Shown here piece after piece: positions 18,295-27,350 of a stretch of 64,000 nt of DNA (position 1 is its first letter; every line of letters begins with the position of its first letter). Under the pieces are notes generated by a model, which had not been told where the DNA came from, did not search any database, and saw nothing but the letters and a program-made list of their open reading frames with translations. This stretch comes from Parietichytrium sp. I65-24A. Its lineage: Eukaryota; Sar; Bigyra; Thraustochytrida; Thraustochytriidae. The position numbers and the translations under genes are program-made. Location of the stretch: positions 62,001 through 126,000 of the forward strand of contig BLSF01000008.1 in the NCBI GenBank assembly GCA_012862575.1. Direction: 5' to 3'.

Positions 18295-21200
18295 TTAAAA
18301 CATGATACCATCGTCTTCATCATCGGCAATGAGGTCGAGGTATTGTTGGGCAGTTGTTGAAGTTGGTTGCGACACGTCCAGGCTAAAGTACTCAGATAAC
18401 GCCGGCATGGAAGCTGATGCAATCATATTCTTCTTCCCTTGAAGTTCGCCAAGCCGCAGGTCCAAGAAGGACTGGTGCGCTTTGGACTGATTTTGGCGCC
18501 GTTTGGTTGACGGCATGTGGCCCTCACTGTCTGTGTCCTGGCCGTCAGCGTCAGAGGATACACTTGAAACATATTGTGTATCTTCGCTGAAAGACTGGTC
18601 GTGCCCGCCTTGAGACTCGGATGTCGATGGGCGGGAAAAGTCATAACTCTGGAATGGCGGAGGGGAGGGAAATTCTTCCTCCTGCTCGTTGCTGCCCTCC
18701 ATGATTGGCGGACTCGAACGCTGATGATACTGGTGATGATCCTTGCCAGCGATGCTGTAGTAGCTGTCATAAGATTTGCGATTGAGGTCGACTGCGCTTT
18801 TGAGTTCATCTGCTTTCCGAAAGTCAGAATGCGACCTTGAAGACTCCAACTTGGTCGAGATTTTGGCAAGAACGGCTAGAAGATCGCCAACCTCCTCCAC
18901 GTCATTCACAAAGTACTGCGCCACAGAAGGCTTCTCACCGACAACGCATGTGAAGAGTTTGGATGCACTAGGAGACATGGTTGCTTGTTGGGTTGCGGGA
19001 ACCAGCTTTTCGCTTGTCATGCTGCGATCCATGGTGCTGCGCGACAAAATACTGGACTCAATCAACAGCTGCGATGACAGCTCCCCAATACTTGAGGACC
19101 GCACCCGATCGTCAGAGTTGGCGTCGGACTGATCTCCAGAAGTGTAGATTCGCAGGAAGAACTCAAACATGGCTTCATCGGCGATGTCGTCTCCAATGCA
19201 CAAAACGAAATCCGGGAGAGTCTCATTTGGCCACAGCATTGCCAGAATGTGGGCGCAAGCATTGCCTTTGTCCACACCCTGGGGGCAAACCTCAACATAG
19301 CCTTTGCCGCTTACAACCTCAATGGGAAAGGCCTTCAAGACTCCGTGCAAATGGTCTTGAAGTTCTGCGGCCTGCAGGGTGCCAAACTCTGGCTCAGCGT
19401 CGCGATATTGCCAGACAATGGAGCTTCCTTTGCGCTCAATATACGTGCCATTCGTTCGCTGCGTGTAGACGTCCATAATTTGCTCGCTCAGATCCATCCA
19501 CGAGTCGTCGAAATGGTCACTGAGGGTCACCCATGAGCGGCGCAAACCATCGTAAAGCTTTCGGTGTTCTGTGTGCGCTCTAGAGTGGTCGACGCGACTA
19601 TGCGACTCGGCCTCTTGAGTGGTCTGTAGTACTGAGCGCGCGGAAGAGCGACGGGTCAGCGGGTTGTCATGGGATCCCAGGCTCGAGCTTCTGCTTCGGC
19701 GACGGTTGGCTCCGACCGCGTCTGAGACGGAATATCCAGATGGGGCAGCCACTAAAGGAGTGATGGAGAGTACAGAGGGAGAGCCCGATGTCGATTCCCC
19801 GGCTGCGGATGCTCCAGCGGCTGAGAGGTGTTCATCAAGACTGTCAGAGCTGTCAAAGTATTGCTTGGCCTCAACTTGATGGAGGCCCACAAAATTGCCC
19901 CAATTATAAAAGCACCCATGCTCCGCAGTCAATCCGATTCCAGGGATATCTTCGAAAGCCGCTTCGAGCTCTTGGCGCTCCCGCCCGCTAACTATGAACA
20001 CTGCGTTACGAGGATCAGCAACGAGCTTTTGCAAGGTCTCAATCATTCTCGTTTGGGGCACAATGGCCTCACCCTGTGGTCTATATCTGAATTCGAATTT
20101 TGCCCCAGCGCCTCCCGAATGGGTTGTGGTGGACCCCTTGTTCGGGCTGCCTTCTTGTGGAATATACTCGTCGGAAACTGTGGTACCGCCATAGTCCAGA
20201 ATGATGAGGCGCTGAAAGCTACTCCGATAGGCGTCAATGATGACCTCATCAGACAAATGGCGAAAATTCGGCCTGAATTCGATTGCCCGGAATTGCAAAC
20301 CGAATCCCAGACCCGCAGGCGTTAGACCTTCCAGCCGTTTATCAGAGCCCAGTGGCCTTGCGCGCTTGATGTCACTCAGCACACGCAAAGCCCAGCCACC
20401 TTCAACGTGGGTGCTTACGTAATCGAGGGCGGCCATGTTTCGGACGAGCCTCTCCGTGAGGTCCATCTCGAGGGCGATGAGCAGCGCATCAGTCATGTCT
20501 AGCTCGCGCCAGGGGTTGCAGCGCAAACTTGCGGGAAGTACTCGGAACGCCGCAGTAAACTCTGAAAGAATGAGAGCCGGTTGGGAGCGAATCCCGGTAA
20601 TGCGCGAGTCTGAGAGCCCGGCACCGTCAATATTCTGAGTCCAAGGGCCTCCGATAACGTTCTTGCGAGCGTCAGCAACTACGGTGAATTCAAAAACAGG
20701 GAGATCCAAGCCTGAGCGGAGAGGAGTGTTCCAAAACATATCCGCCACCGCGAACAGCGCTATGCGATCCGCGAAGGTACAGCTGGACCACTCCAAGAGA
20801 CACACTGCTGGTCGACGGCCAGGGGCACGAGGGTGATTCTCATTAATGCGCTTTGAGATCCTTCTCGCAATCGCCCTTACTTCGACAGATTCCTCGCTAT
20901 CGCGATCGACCTTCTGATATACCTGAATGAGGCAGGTACTGTCAGCCCACTCGGGATGCTGCTCCAAAAACGCTTCATACGCCACCAGCTTAAAGTGTAC
21001 TCCGCGGAGGTATTCTGTATTGTCCAGGCCGACGATGATGACTTGGTCCTTGGCTCCAGCCATGAGCTCGCGAAACGTGTCTTCGCTGATTGCAGCAGAG
21101 TTAATAGTTGGCGCGCCGCCACCGCTTGCAGGTGGTACAGGCCCGACAGAGAGGTTCTTTGGTGGGTTGATCGCTGAGCAAAAAATGGCCTTCGCTTTCG

Positions 21201-22656
21201 CAAAGACTTTCGAGCTGTTCAAAGTGGACTTGACCAGTAGTGGTTCAATCCCCGCATGGCACACAGTTACGAACACTCTTCTGCCTTGATAGTCGACAGT
21301 GAGAAGGCCGCGGGAATCCACCTCATGGCCATGATGCTGAATGCCAAGAATTCGGTGACAGCAAGAGAGAAAAGGCCGCGCATACTCGTACAAGTGAAAC
21401 CCAATTTGGTCCGCGTTAAGCATCCCGCGAAGAATATCATCGCGAACAGAGAGTGTCCGGAAGATTTCAGAAGATGGAAATGGGGAGTGGATGAAAAGGC
21501 CGATGTGTGGATTTGCAGCGGCGAGTCTTCGTTTGAGGAGAGACGGCATTAAGAGTAGCTCGTAGCCATGAATCCAGATAATGTCGCCCCCGTTGTACAC
21601 CTCCACAACCTTTTCAGCAAAACATTGGTTGACAGCCCTATAAGCAAGCCAAGAAGCCACGTGCATGGGGCCGTTCCACCAGCGCGTCGGCAGCGGAGCG
21701 TACACATCAACTTGGTGGTGAAACAGTTTCCGCAAAGTGTCGTAGCAATACACATGGTAGTGAAGGTCACGAATCTCCGGTTTCAGAAATACTGGTACGC
21801 AGCGAAAACGGACCAATGCGCTTGCAAGTGACTCCTGCTCCCCGGGAAGAATGGGGCCGCGGTAATTTGGGTACCCCAAGTAGAGAACACGCACATTGTC
21901 TCCAATCGAGGACTTTTTCTTGGACAGCAGCGCGCTCTCGTCCCACTCTATCTTCCATTGAGCCCGTGAGCTCCCACCATCCGCGCTCTCGTTCGAGGCC
22001 CAGGAGCGAAGGTGGGCGCCTTTGGCAATATTCTCCAAGTCGCCGCCTGACCGCTTGGCTCGCGGAGTGTCAGGATCTTCCGGTACGGCTTTATTTTCAT
22101 AATCTGTCTCCTTGCTCTCTGATTCGCTTTCGCTCCCCTCACCAATCACTTTGGTTATCTTGACTGGAAGAAAGTACGACACAATGATGAGGCCCTCATC
22201 CTCATCGATATTCAAGATGCGTTTTTGGCGGCTTTGAAACGTTTGCTGCTGCCCTTGTTCGCTGGTTGCTCTCGACAATTTTCTGTACAACATTTGCTTG
22301 TTTTGCGAAGCAGGGCTCTTCTTTGGCACTTGCTCCACCAGTACCTGATCGACGACCACTTGCTGGGGGCCGTCTGTGACTAAAAGAGTGCGAGTCTGTT
22401 GTAGATCCTCCCACCGCGCAAAGTTCCCTCCAGAAAAGATGGCGTACTTATAATTGACTTGCTGCCCCTTCGCCAGCGGAATACTCTTGGACGTCGTCCA
22501 TTCCGGAAAACTACTTGGCGTCGTGTAGAGCGGCTCCCCGTAATTGTAATTCCCAGAGCCAAGCGCCGGGACGTCACCCACCAGGTAAACCGTCTCTCCA
22601 TGGCCCACCGGCGCGGTGACTTTGAACGTGACCGGTGTCAGATTGCTGTACGGCAT
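18295..22656 (-). CDS. CBM20 - trehalose-6-phosphate synthase/phosphatase-like protein, class II type
   Basis: Single exon, 1453 residues. The order is a CBM20 starch-binding domain (about 5-105, VTFKVTAPVGHGETVYLVG), a linker, a GT20 trehalose-phosphate synthase domain (about 254-760) and a HAD trehalose-phosphate phosphatase domain (about 815-1300), then a Ser-rich acidic tail. Key residues have changed. The GT20 loop reads GLDNTEYLRG (543-552) where active enzymes have GVDRLDYxKG, so Arg and Lys that bind the donor phosphates (E. coli OtsA R262, K267) become Asn and Arg. The HAD motif reads DYGGT (821-825) instead of DxDGT, so the second Asp is lost. HSPFP, SGR and GDDIADE are kept. Plant class II TPS proteins also have altered GT20 sites and act as regulators. 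A starch-sensing regulatory role here is inference. Confidence 0.92.
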   Translation of the reverse strand: MPYSNLTPVTFKVTAPVGHGETVYLVGDVPALGSGNYNYGEPLYTTPSSFPEWTTSKSIPLAKGQQVNYKYAIFSGGNFARWEDLQQTRTLLVTDGPQQVVVDQVLVEQVPKKSPASQNKQMLYRKLSRATSEQGQQQTFQSRQKRILNIDEDEGLIIVSYFLPVKITKVIGEGSESESESKETDYENKAVPEDPDTPRAKRSGGDLENIAKGAHLRSWASNESADGGSSRAQWKIEWDESALLSKKKSSIGDNVRVLYLGYPNYRGPILPGEQESLASALVRFRCVPVFLKPEIRDLHYHVYCYDTLRKLFHHQVDVYAPLPTRWWNGPMHVASWLAYRAVNQCFAEKVVEVYNGGDIIWIHGYELLLMPSLLKRRLAAANPHIGLFIHSPFPSSEIFRTLSVRDDILRGMLNADQIGFHLYEYARPFLSCCHRILGIQHHGHEVDSRGLLTVDYQGRRVFVTVCHAGIEPLLVKSTLNSSKVFAKAKAIFCSAINPPKNLSVGPVPPASGGGAPTINSAAISEDTFRELMAGAKDQVIIVGLDNTEYLRGVHFKLVAYEAFLEQHPEWADSTCLIQVYQKVDRDSEESVEVRAIARRISKRINENHPRAPGRRPAVCLLEWSSCTFADRIALFAVADMFWNTPLRSGLDLPVFEFTVVADARKNVIGGPWTQNIDGAGLSDSRITGIRSQPALILSEFTAAFRVLPASLRCNPWRELDMTDALLIALEMDLTERLVRNMAALDYVSTHVEGGWALRVLSDIKRARPLGSDKRLEGLTPAGLGFGLQFRAIEFRPNFRHLSDEVIIDAYRSSFQRLIILDYGGTTVSDEYIPQEGSPNKGSTTTHSGGAGAKFEFRYRPQGEAIVPQTRMIETLQKLVADPRNAVFIVSGRERQELEAAFEDIPGIGLTAEHGCFYNWGNFVGLHQVEAKQYFDSSDSLDEHLSAAGASAAGESTSGSPSVLSITPLVAAPSGYSVSDAVGANRRRSRSSSLGSHDNPLTRRSSARSVLQTTQEAESHSRVDHSRAHTEHRKLYDGLRRSWVTLSDHFDDSWMDLSEQIMDVYTQRTNGTYIERKGSSIVWQYRDAEPEFGTLQAAELQDHLHGVLKAFPIEVVSGKGYVEVCPQGVDKGNACAHILAMLWPNETLPDFVLCIGDDIADEAMFEFFLRIYTSGDQSDANSDDRVRSSSIGELSSQLLIESSILSRSTMDRSMTSEKLVPATQQATMSPSASKLFTCVVGEKPSVAQYFVNDVEEVGDLLAVLAKISTKLESSRSHSDFRKADELKSAVDLNRKSYDSYYSIAGKDHHQYHQRSSPPIMEGSNEQEEEFPSPPPFQSYDFSRPSTSESQGGHDQSFSEDTQYVSSVSSDADGQDTDSEGHMPSTKRRQNQSKAHQSFLDLRLGELQGKKNMIASASMPALSEYFSLDVSQPTSTTAQQYLDLIADDEDDGIMF

Positions 22657-24062
22657 TTCTCAAATCCTCGCAGCCTCAGCAGCGTCGCCGTCTCCAGTAA
22701 GCAATGTGCAGATGCCCGCAATCTTCCAGCACCAAAACACAACTCAAAACGTGCCGCAGATCCACTCTTCACGCGCACAGAGATTGCAATTCGCCGCGAA
22801 CAATAGCACGCTATGGTCGACCGACCTATCGACCTATCGACCGATGAACCTATCGACCGACCAAGGAATGTGGGGAATGCGAAATAATGTGAACGCCGAT
22901 GAATCAAGCCAATAATATAGGCAACCTTCTTGTGCTATCAAAAGTACTCCAATTTGATCCAAATCTCCAGCCAACAAAATGCCTTCAACCACGTTCCAGT
23001 CCCGTCTATTCCTCTCTCTGTCCACTTCAATCCCTTCCCAAACGACCTTTTCCAGTGCAAATGTGAAGCGTGAACTGTATGAACTATAAGAAATGTGTGA
23101 AAGAAATGACGCCAAAATCAATGAGCAAAAACCGACCTCTCTATCTTCCTTCAGCGAAGGCCGCTAGCATAGAAAAGCGCTCGCGCAGCTGACGACTGGG
23201 TTGCTGGCGCAGACGTACGTACGCCAAAGTGTCCGCGCAGACACTGGTTGTAGCGCCCGCTAACGGTACGCGGTAGTAGTGCTGGTTCCGCCAGAGTAGA
23301 GAAGGGAGGAAGGAAAAGGAGCGGAAATTGGTGAGAAAATGCGGAGGAAAATCAGGAGAAAATCACTGAGGAAATGGGAAAACAGAGCAAAGAGCAGACA
23401 GATCTTGGACGATACCGGTATATGCTATCTTCGTCGTAAGACTCGAGCTCGGGACATAGTTCCATCGGCTGAGTTAGAGCCTTTTATAGTACCATAAATC
23501 ACCACTGTTATGCAGGTGATTTTCCCGCGGGAGAATCTGGGAGGATACCAACTTAATACTTCGACTGCTCTACTGGACAATTTATAGTAGAATTACTAAG
23601 TTCCAATTCATTTAGAAGCTACTCAAGCTTCACTAAACGTGCTCTGAAGTCTCTGAAGGCACACGCTTCACTTTGAGCAATAGTAGTTGCCTAGTGTAAA
23701 CAATAAGGATACCCTCGAAGCAACCTCGGGTGTGCAACTTGTGCAACTTGTGCTAAGTTGTTGTGCAACTTGTGCTACAACTTTTAACTTGTGAAAGAGT
23801 GAAAAGGTTCGAAAAAAGAGCGGTCGCAAGCTTCTCAAGCTGAGCCCAATAGGTCATCCATCATATATCATACTTTGCAGTAGTTCATACAGGCGTGCGT
23901 GCTGCCTCTGTGCCACAAGTGCCACAAGTGCCACAGGCCCGTGGGAAAGCAGCATCGGTGGTCTGTTATTGTGTTCAAGTTGAGCAGTCTCATAACGGTG
24001 GGGTCAGCAGGCGCTCAAGTTGGAAGGTTCTGAGACAGGCAAGAAAGGAAGACGAGGCAGAG
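22657..24062. other. Divergent intergenic region
   Basis: A 1.4-kb gap between the TPS (-) and peroxidase (+) genes. It has an ATCGACCT repeat (22825-22862) and a GTGCAACTT repeat (about 23731-23778). The last 168 bases are open in frame with the peroxidase but contain no ATG. No gene is seen. Confidence 0.6.
23731..23778. repeat. GTGCAACTT short repeat
   Basis: Three or four degenerate copies of GTGCAACTT, some followed by GTGCTA. Non-coding. Confidence 0.65.
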
Positions 24063-25208
24063 ATGGTTGTCAGTGTGGGACAGGAGGCCACGGCCATTAC
24101 GCTGGCGCGGCACATTATCTTTGACCCCGAGCAGATCCCAAAATTGGTGAGGCTTGCGTTTCATGGGTGCTTTGGAGATGGGTGCAACGGGTGCATCAAC
24201 TTGGACGATTCAAACAACGCTGGTCTGGAGAATATCGTGCGTCTTCTCGAAGAGCAGTACCAAGAGCTCGTCAGGGTAGAGAAGGAGCCAATGAGCCGCG
24301 CAGACTTTTGGGCACTGGCTCAGCTCGAGGCTGTTCGGTGGAGCTCTAAAACCCCGAATGCTCTTGCGCACCGCTACGGAAGGAGAGACTGTGCAATGAG
24401 CCCAGGGTCAGACAATTACTGGCAGTTTCCGAATGCGCTGATGGGCATAGAGGAGGTCATGGATAAGTTTGGCCCAAACTCGCTTTTCAAGCTCCCTATA
24501 GACGAGGTTATTGCATTAATTGGAGGCGGACACAGCTTGGGAAGGGTGCATTCCGGATATTCGGGCTTTGGGCCGAGCGAGGGCGGTTCCGGGTCGTGGG
24601 ATCGCACCGAGTTCATTTTGGATAATGACTTTTTCAAAATGCTTACATTTCAGCCTTGGCAACAGGTGCAAGTAGAGCGCGGCGGGTACATCTGGCAGTC
24701 CTTGCATATGTTTCCAAAACATCAGGTTTACCAGCACATCTTTATGCTCAACACAGATATGGCTTTGTTCAATGTCGTGAAACCTCTAAACGAGACCACG
24801 GGCAAAGTTGAGGAGCCGTGCAGCTCCGAGTTTGAAGATTGTGCATTCGATGTTGTTGCAGCCCCGATCGCTGTCAAGTACGCTGCAGATAGCAAACTCT
24901 TCATGGAAAAGTTTCTCACCGCATTCGACAAGATGATTAGTACTGGGGCGACCTCCCTGGAACCTGCAGTCAATCCTTTTGCACCGGAGACGACTGAAAG
25001 TAATGGCTTTCTTAAAGGCCCAACAACAGTGTCGTCAGACGACCTGCTCGGCAGTAGACTCGCTCCTGTCCTCGTCTTGTTATTGCTGGTGAGCTTCCTC
25101 GGGGGCTTTTTCGGATCTCTTCTCGCCATGAAAAGAATGCGCAAGTTCAACAACGAGACTGTGATGCCTCAGGAATACAAATCCGTCATCACAGAAGACC
25201 TCGAGTGA
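24063..25208 (+). CDS. Membrane-anchored heme peroxidase (plant-type superfamily)
   Basis: Heme peroxidase of the ascorbate/cytochrome c peroxidase superfamily, reducing hydrogen peroxide with an unknown donor. 381 residues from the first ATG. The distal site is KLVRLAFHGCFGDGCNGC with Arg30 and His34; the usual Asp of FHDC is Gly here. The proximal site is ALIGGGHSLGR with His157, and LNTDMAL supplies the Asp that bonds to it, so the heme-binding set is complete. A single hydrophobic helix (about 332-356, LAPVLVLLLLVSFLGGFFG) and a 25-residue cytosolic-type tail (KRMRKFNNE) end the protein. The Cys-rich distal loop and NAGLENIV resemble the algal and animal branch rather than plant cytosolic APX. 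No signal peptide follows this ATG. The frame is open 56 codons upstream without ATG, so an upstream leader exon is possible; otherwise it is tail-anchored. Confidence 0.85.
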   Translation: MVVSVGQEATAITLARHIIFDPEQIPKLVRLAFHGCFGDGCNGCINLDDSNNAGLENIVRLLEEQYQELVRVEKEPMSRADFWALAQLEAVRWSSKTPNALAHRYGRRDCAMSPGSDNYWQFPNALMGIEEVMDKFGPNSLFKLPIDEVIALIGGGHSLGRVHSGYSGFGPSEGGSGSWDRTEFILDNDFFKMLTFQPWQQVQVERGGYIWQSLHMFPKHQVYQHIFMLNTDMALFNVVKPLNETTGKVEEPCSSEFEDCAFDVVAAPIAVKYAADSKLFMEKFLTAFDKMISTGATSLEPAVNPFAPETTESNGFLKGPTTVSSDDLLGSRLAPVLVLLLLVSFLGGFFGSLLAMKRMRKFNNETVMPQEYKSVITEDLE

Positions 25209-25875
25209 TGTGCCCTCTAAAACGCGTCTTCCCAATCCACATGTACACTGTGCATCCCTTGATTTTCTGATTCTGAAATCTTAACTGTTCATATGACAAA
25301 AGCATACGAGCTCACAAGTTGAAAATTTTATGTGCAAGCAACAAGCAACTGCTCTTTAGTTTTTTGTTCTGTTCGGTGTCCCTCAAATGTTTACAAGTCG
25401 GCTTCTGATGAAACCGCAACAACAGTACGCGCAGTTTTGGATCTGTTCGTGCATGGAAAAGAGTCGAAGACATTCGCTCTGAACTTCGTTTCGAGCCAGA
25501 CCTACTCCTCGCCCACCTAGTTCTCTAAGGTACATGGTACCTCACTGCGTTGCATATTTCATTTGTAGGAATACTTTAAGAGTCGGTTGATTGTGAGTGT
25601 AATCTGAAGTCTAAGTATCTAAGTGGCAAAACACACGTGTCATGCATGTCAGACGAAACAGACGAAACCCAGATACTTTGCTGTTCTTGACAACAGCAGC
25701 AGGAGCATCAGCAGCATCAGCATCAGCAAGAGCAGCAGCAACAGCAATTCCCGAACTGTGTTTGCAAGCCAAGCCCTGCCAGGTGGAAACGAGGTTTACC
25801 AGGGACTTTTGTGGGCGCGAGAAAACTATTCTATTGGCAGGAAAGTAGTTCGAAAGAAGGGGCGGGCGATCGGTC
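25209..25875. other. Intergenic spacer
   Basis: 667 bases between same-strand genes. It includes a GCATCAGCA/CAGCAG-rich tract (about 25691-25746) that probably lies in the 5' UTR of the TerD-C2 gene. No gene is seen. Confidence 0.55.
25691..25746. repeat. AGCAGC / ATCAGC trinucleotide tract
   Basis: Imperfect AGCAGCATCAGCATCAGC-type trinucleotide repeat about 130 bases upstream of the TerD-C2 ATG. Confidence 0.7.
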
Positions 25876-27350
25876 ATGTCTTTGTACTCTGTGCAAATTC
25901 CTCAGGGCGTGGGCCCTGGCCAGCAGTTCCAAGTTCAGGTGAACGGCCAGCTGCTCGGCGTTGTGTGCCCTGCAAATGCTTTTGCAGGACAAACCATTCA
26001 GATCCAAGTTGCCAGCCCGCAAGTGCCTGCGGCGGCTGCGACTCCGTACCCATCATCCTCTGGGGCAGGGCCGATGCCTCCGGTGCCGCCAATGCCGCCG
26101 ATGCATCAACCGGGCTATGGAGCGCCTGCGGCTCCGGGCGGAATTCCGTATCCTCAAACGCACGGACAACCCGGAATGCCACCAGCGGACACCCAAGGCA
26201 GCGCAGGAATGCCAATTCCGGGGCTTAGCAGTGCGCTGAAGATGCCCGCCCCACCTCAGCCAAGCTTAGACTGGAGATCGGTGTACCATCTTGGGATTGG
26301 CGAAGAACAGCTCTTGGATTGCAGCGTGAAGAGCATCAAGTTTGGTTTGGCGTGGGACGCTGGCACGGACGTTGATGGGTCCTGTCTGCTGTTCGACGGA
26401 AGCGGCCAAATGCATGACCTTATTTGGTTTCGTCAGCTGGAGTCAAAATACCATGGAGCGGTAAAGCACAGCGGCGACGACCGCACGGGGGAAGGGGGTG
26501 GCGACGACGAAGTAATTAAAATCAAACTTCGCAAGCTCCCGCCTCACATCATGTACGCTTTGTGCACTGTGTCGATATACTCCGGTGCTCACTCATTCCA
26601 GCAAGTCCGCAAGCTCAAAGTGAGCGTTTACCACGGCAGCAAAAAGCCAAAGAAGGCCGGGAAAATGCTCATGTACTACGATATGAGCAAAGTCACGATG
26701 CACGGGCAATCCATGATGGTTGCGCTTTTGGTAAGTTGAAGAAGGGAGGTGCATGGGGATTGCTAACTGACAAGTATTGCTAACGAACCTTTTCAATAAT
26801 CACGCAGGTTCGTAAGGGGGCTTGGTGGGCCGTTCGAGCCATCGGGGAGGGGGTGGACAGATGCAACACTGCAGCGGATATTGCAAGCACCCAAAAGCCA
26901 CTCCTCAGCTCGATCTTCAGCAGATCGCAACCATACCCTCCGCAACTCTTTAACGTTCTCGTCACTGTGGAATCTGGTCAAAATCTGGCCGCGAAAGACG
27001 CCTCAGGCGCCTCTGACCCTTTCGTGGAAATGAGCTTTCGAAAGATGCATCTCAAATCGGAGCCTGTGAAAAAGACCTTGAACCCGGTTTGGCCACCAGG
27101 CTCGACGTCGATGCATATCCAGAACGTGGATCATGCAGAGGCCAAGAAGCTGAAAATCACTGTCTGGGATTGGGACAGGTTCACTCGTAGCGATTTTATG
27201 GGCCGCATCAAGATTCCCGTTGCGGCGCTCGTGAACCTTGGGCCTGGTTGTCACAAAGTCACCGAGCGTCTTTCAACCTATCCGAAAAAGTATTCCTCTT
27301 CAAACGTGTCTGGAACACTGACTCTGTCGGTTCAGGTGACTCCAGTCTAG
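25876..27350 (+). CDS. TerD-C2 fusion protein, two exons
   Basis: Exons 25876-26730 and 26808-27350 join in frame to 465 residues. Residues 1-50 form a small module (VQIPQGVGPGQQFQVQV, then VCPANAFAGQTIQIQV) of a P-x-GV-x-PGQ type seen in many algal proteins. A Pro/Gly-rich linker runs to about 125. A TerD domain follows (about 130-305, FGLAWDAGTDVDGSCLLFDG, DLIWFRQ, LPPHIMYALCTVSIYSG). TerD domains bind calcium and belong to bacterial tellurite and stress-response systems. A C2 domain (about 335-450) ends the protein, with the expected calcium aspartates in AKDASGASDPF and VWDWDRFTRSDFMG. The splice joins MMVALLV to RKGAWWAVRAIG, completing TerD. Two potential calcium modules suggest a calcium-responsive membrane-binding protein; its role is unknown. 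I do not know this exact domain order from characterised proteins. Confidence 0.88.
26731..26807 (+). other. Spliceosomal intron in the TerD-C2 gene
   Basis: 77 bases, GTAAGT donor and CACGCAG acceptor, with two TGCTAAC copies (near 26760 and 26779), one of them at normal branch-point distance. The exon ends lie on codon boundaries. Confidence 0.92.
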
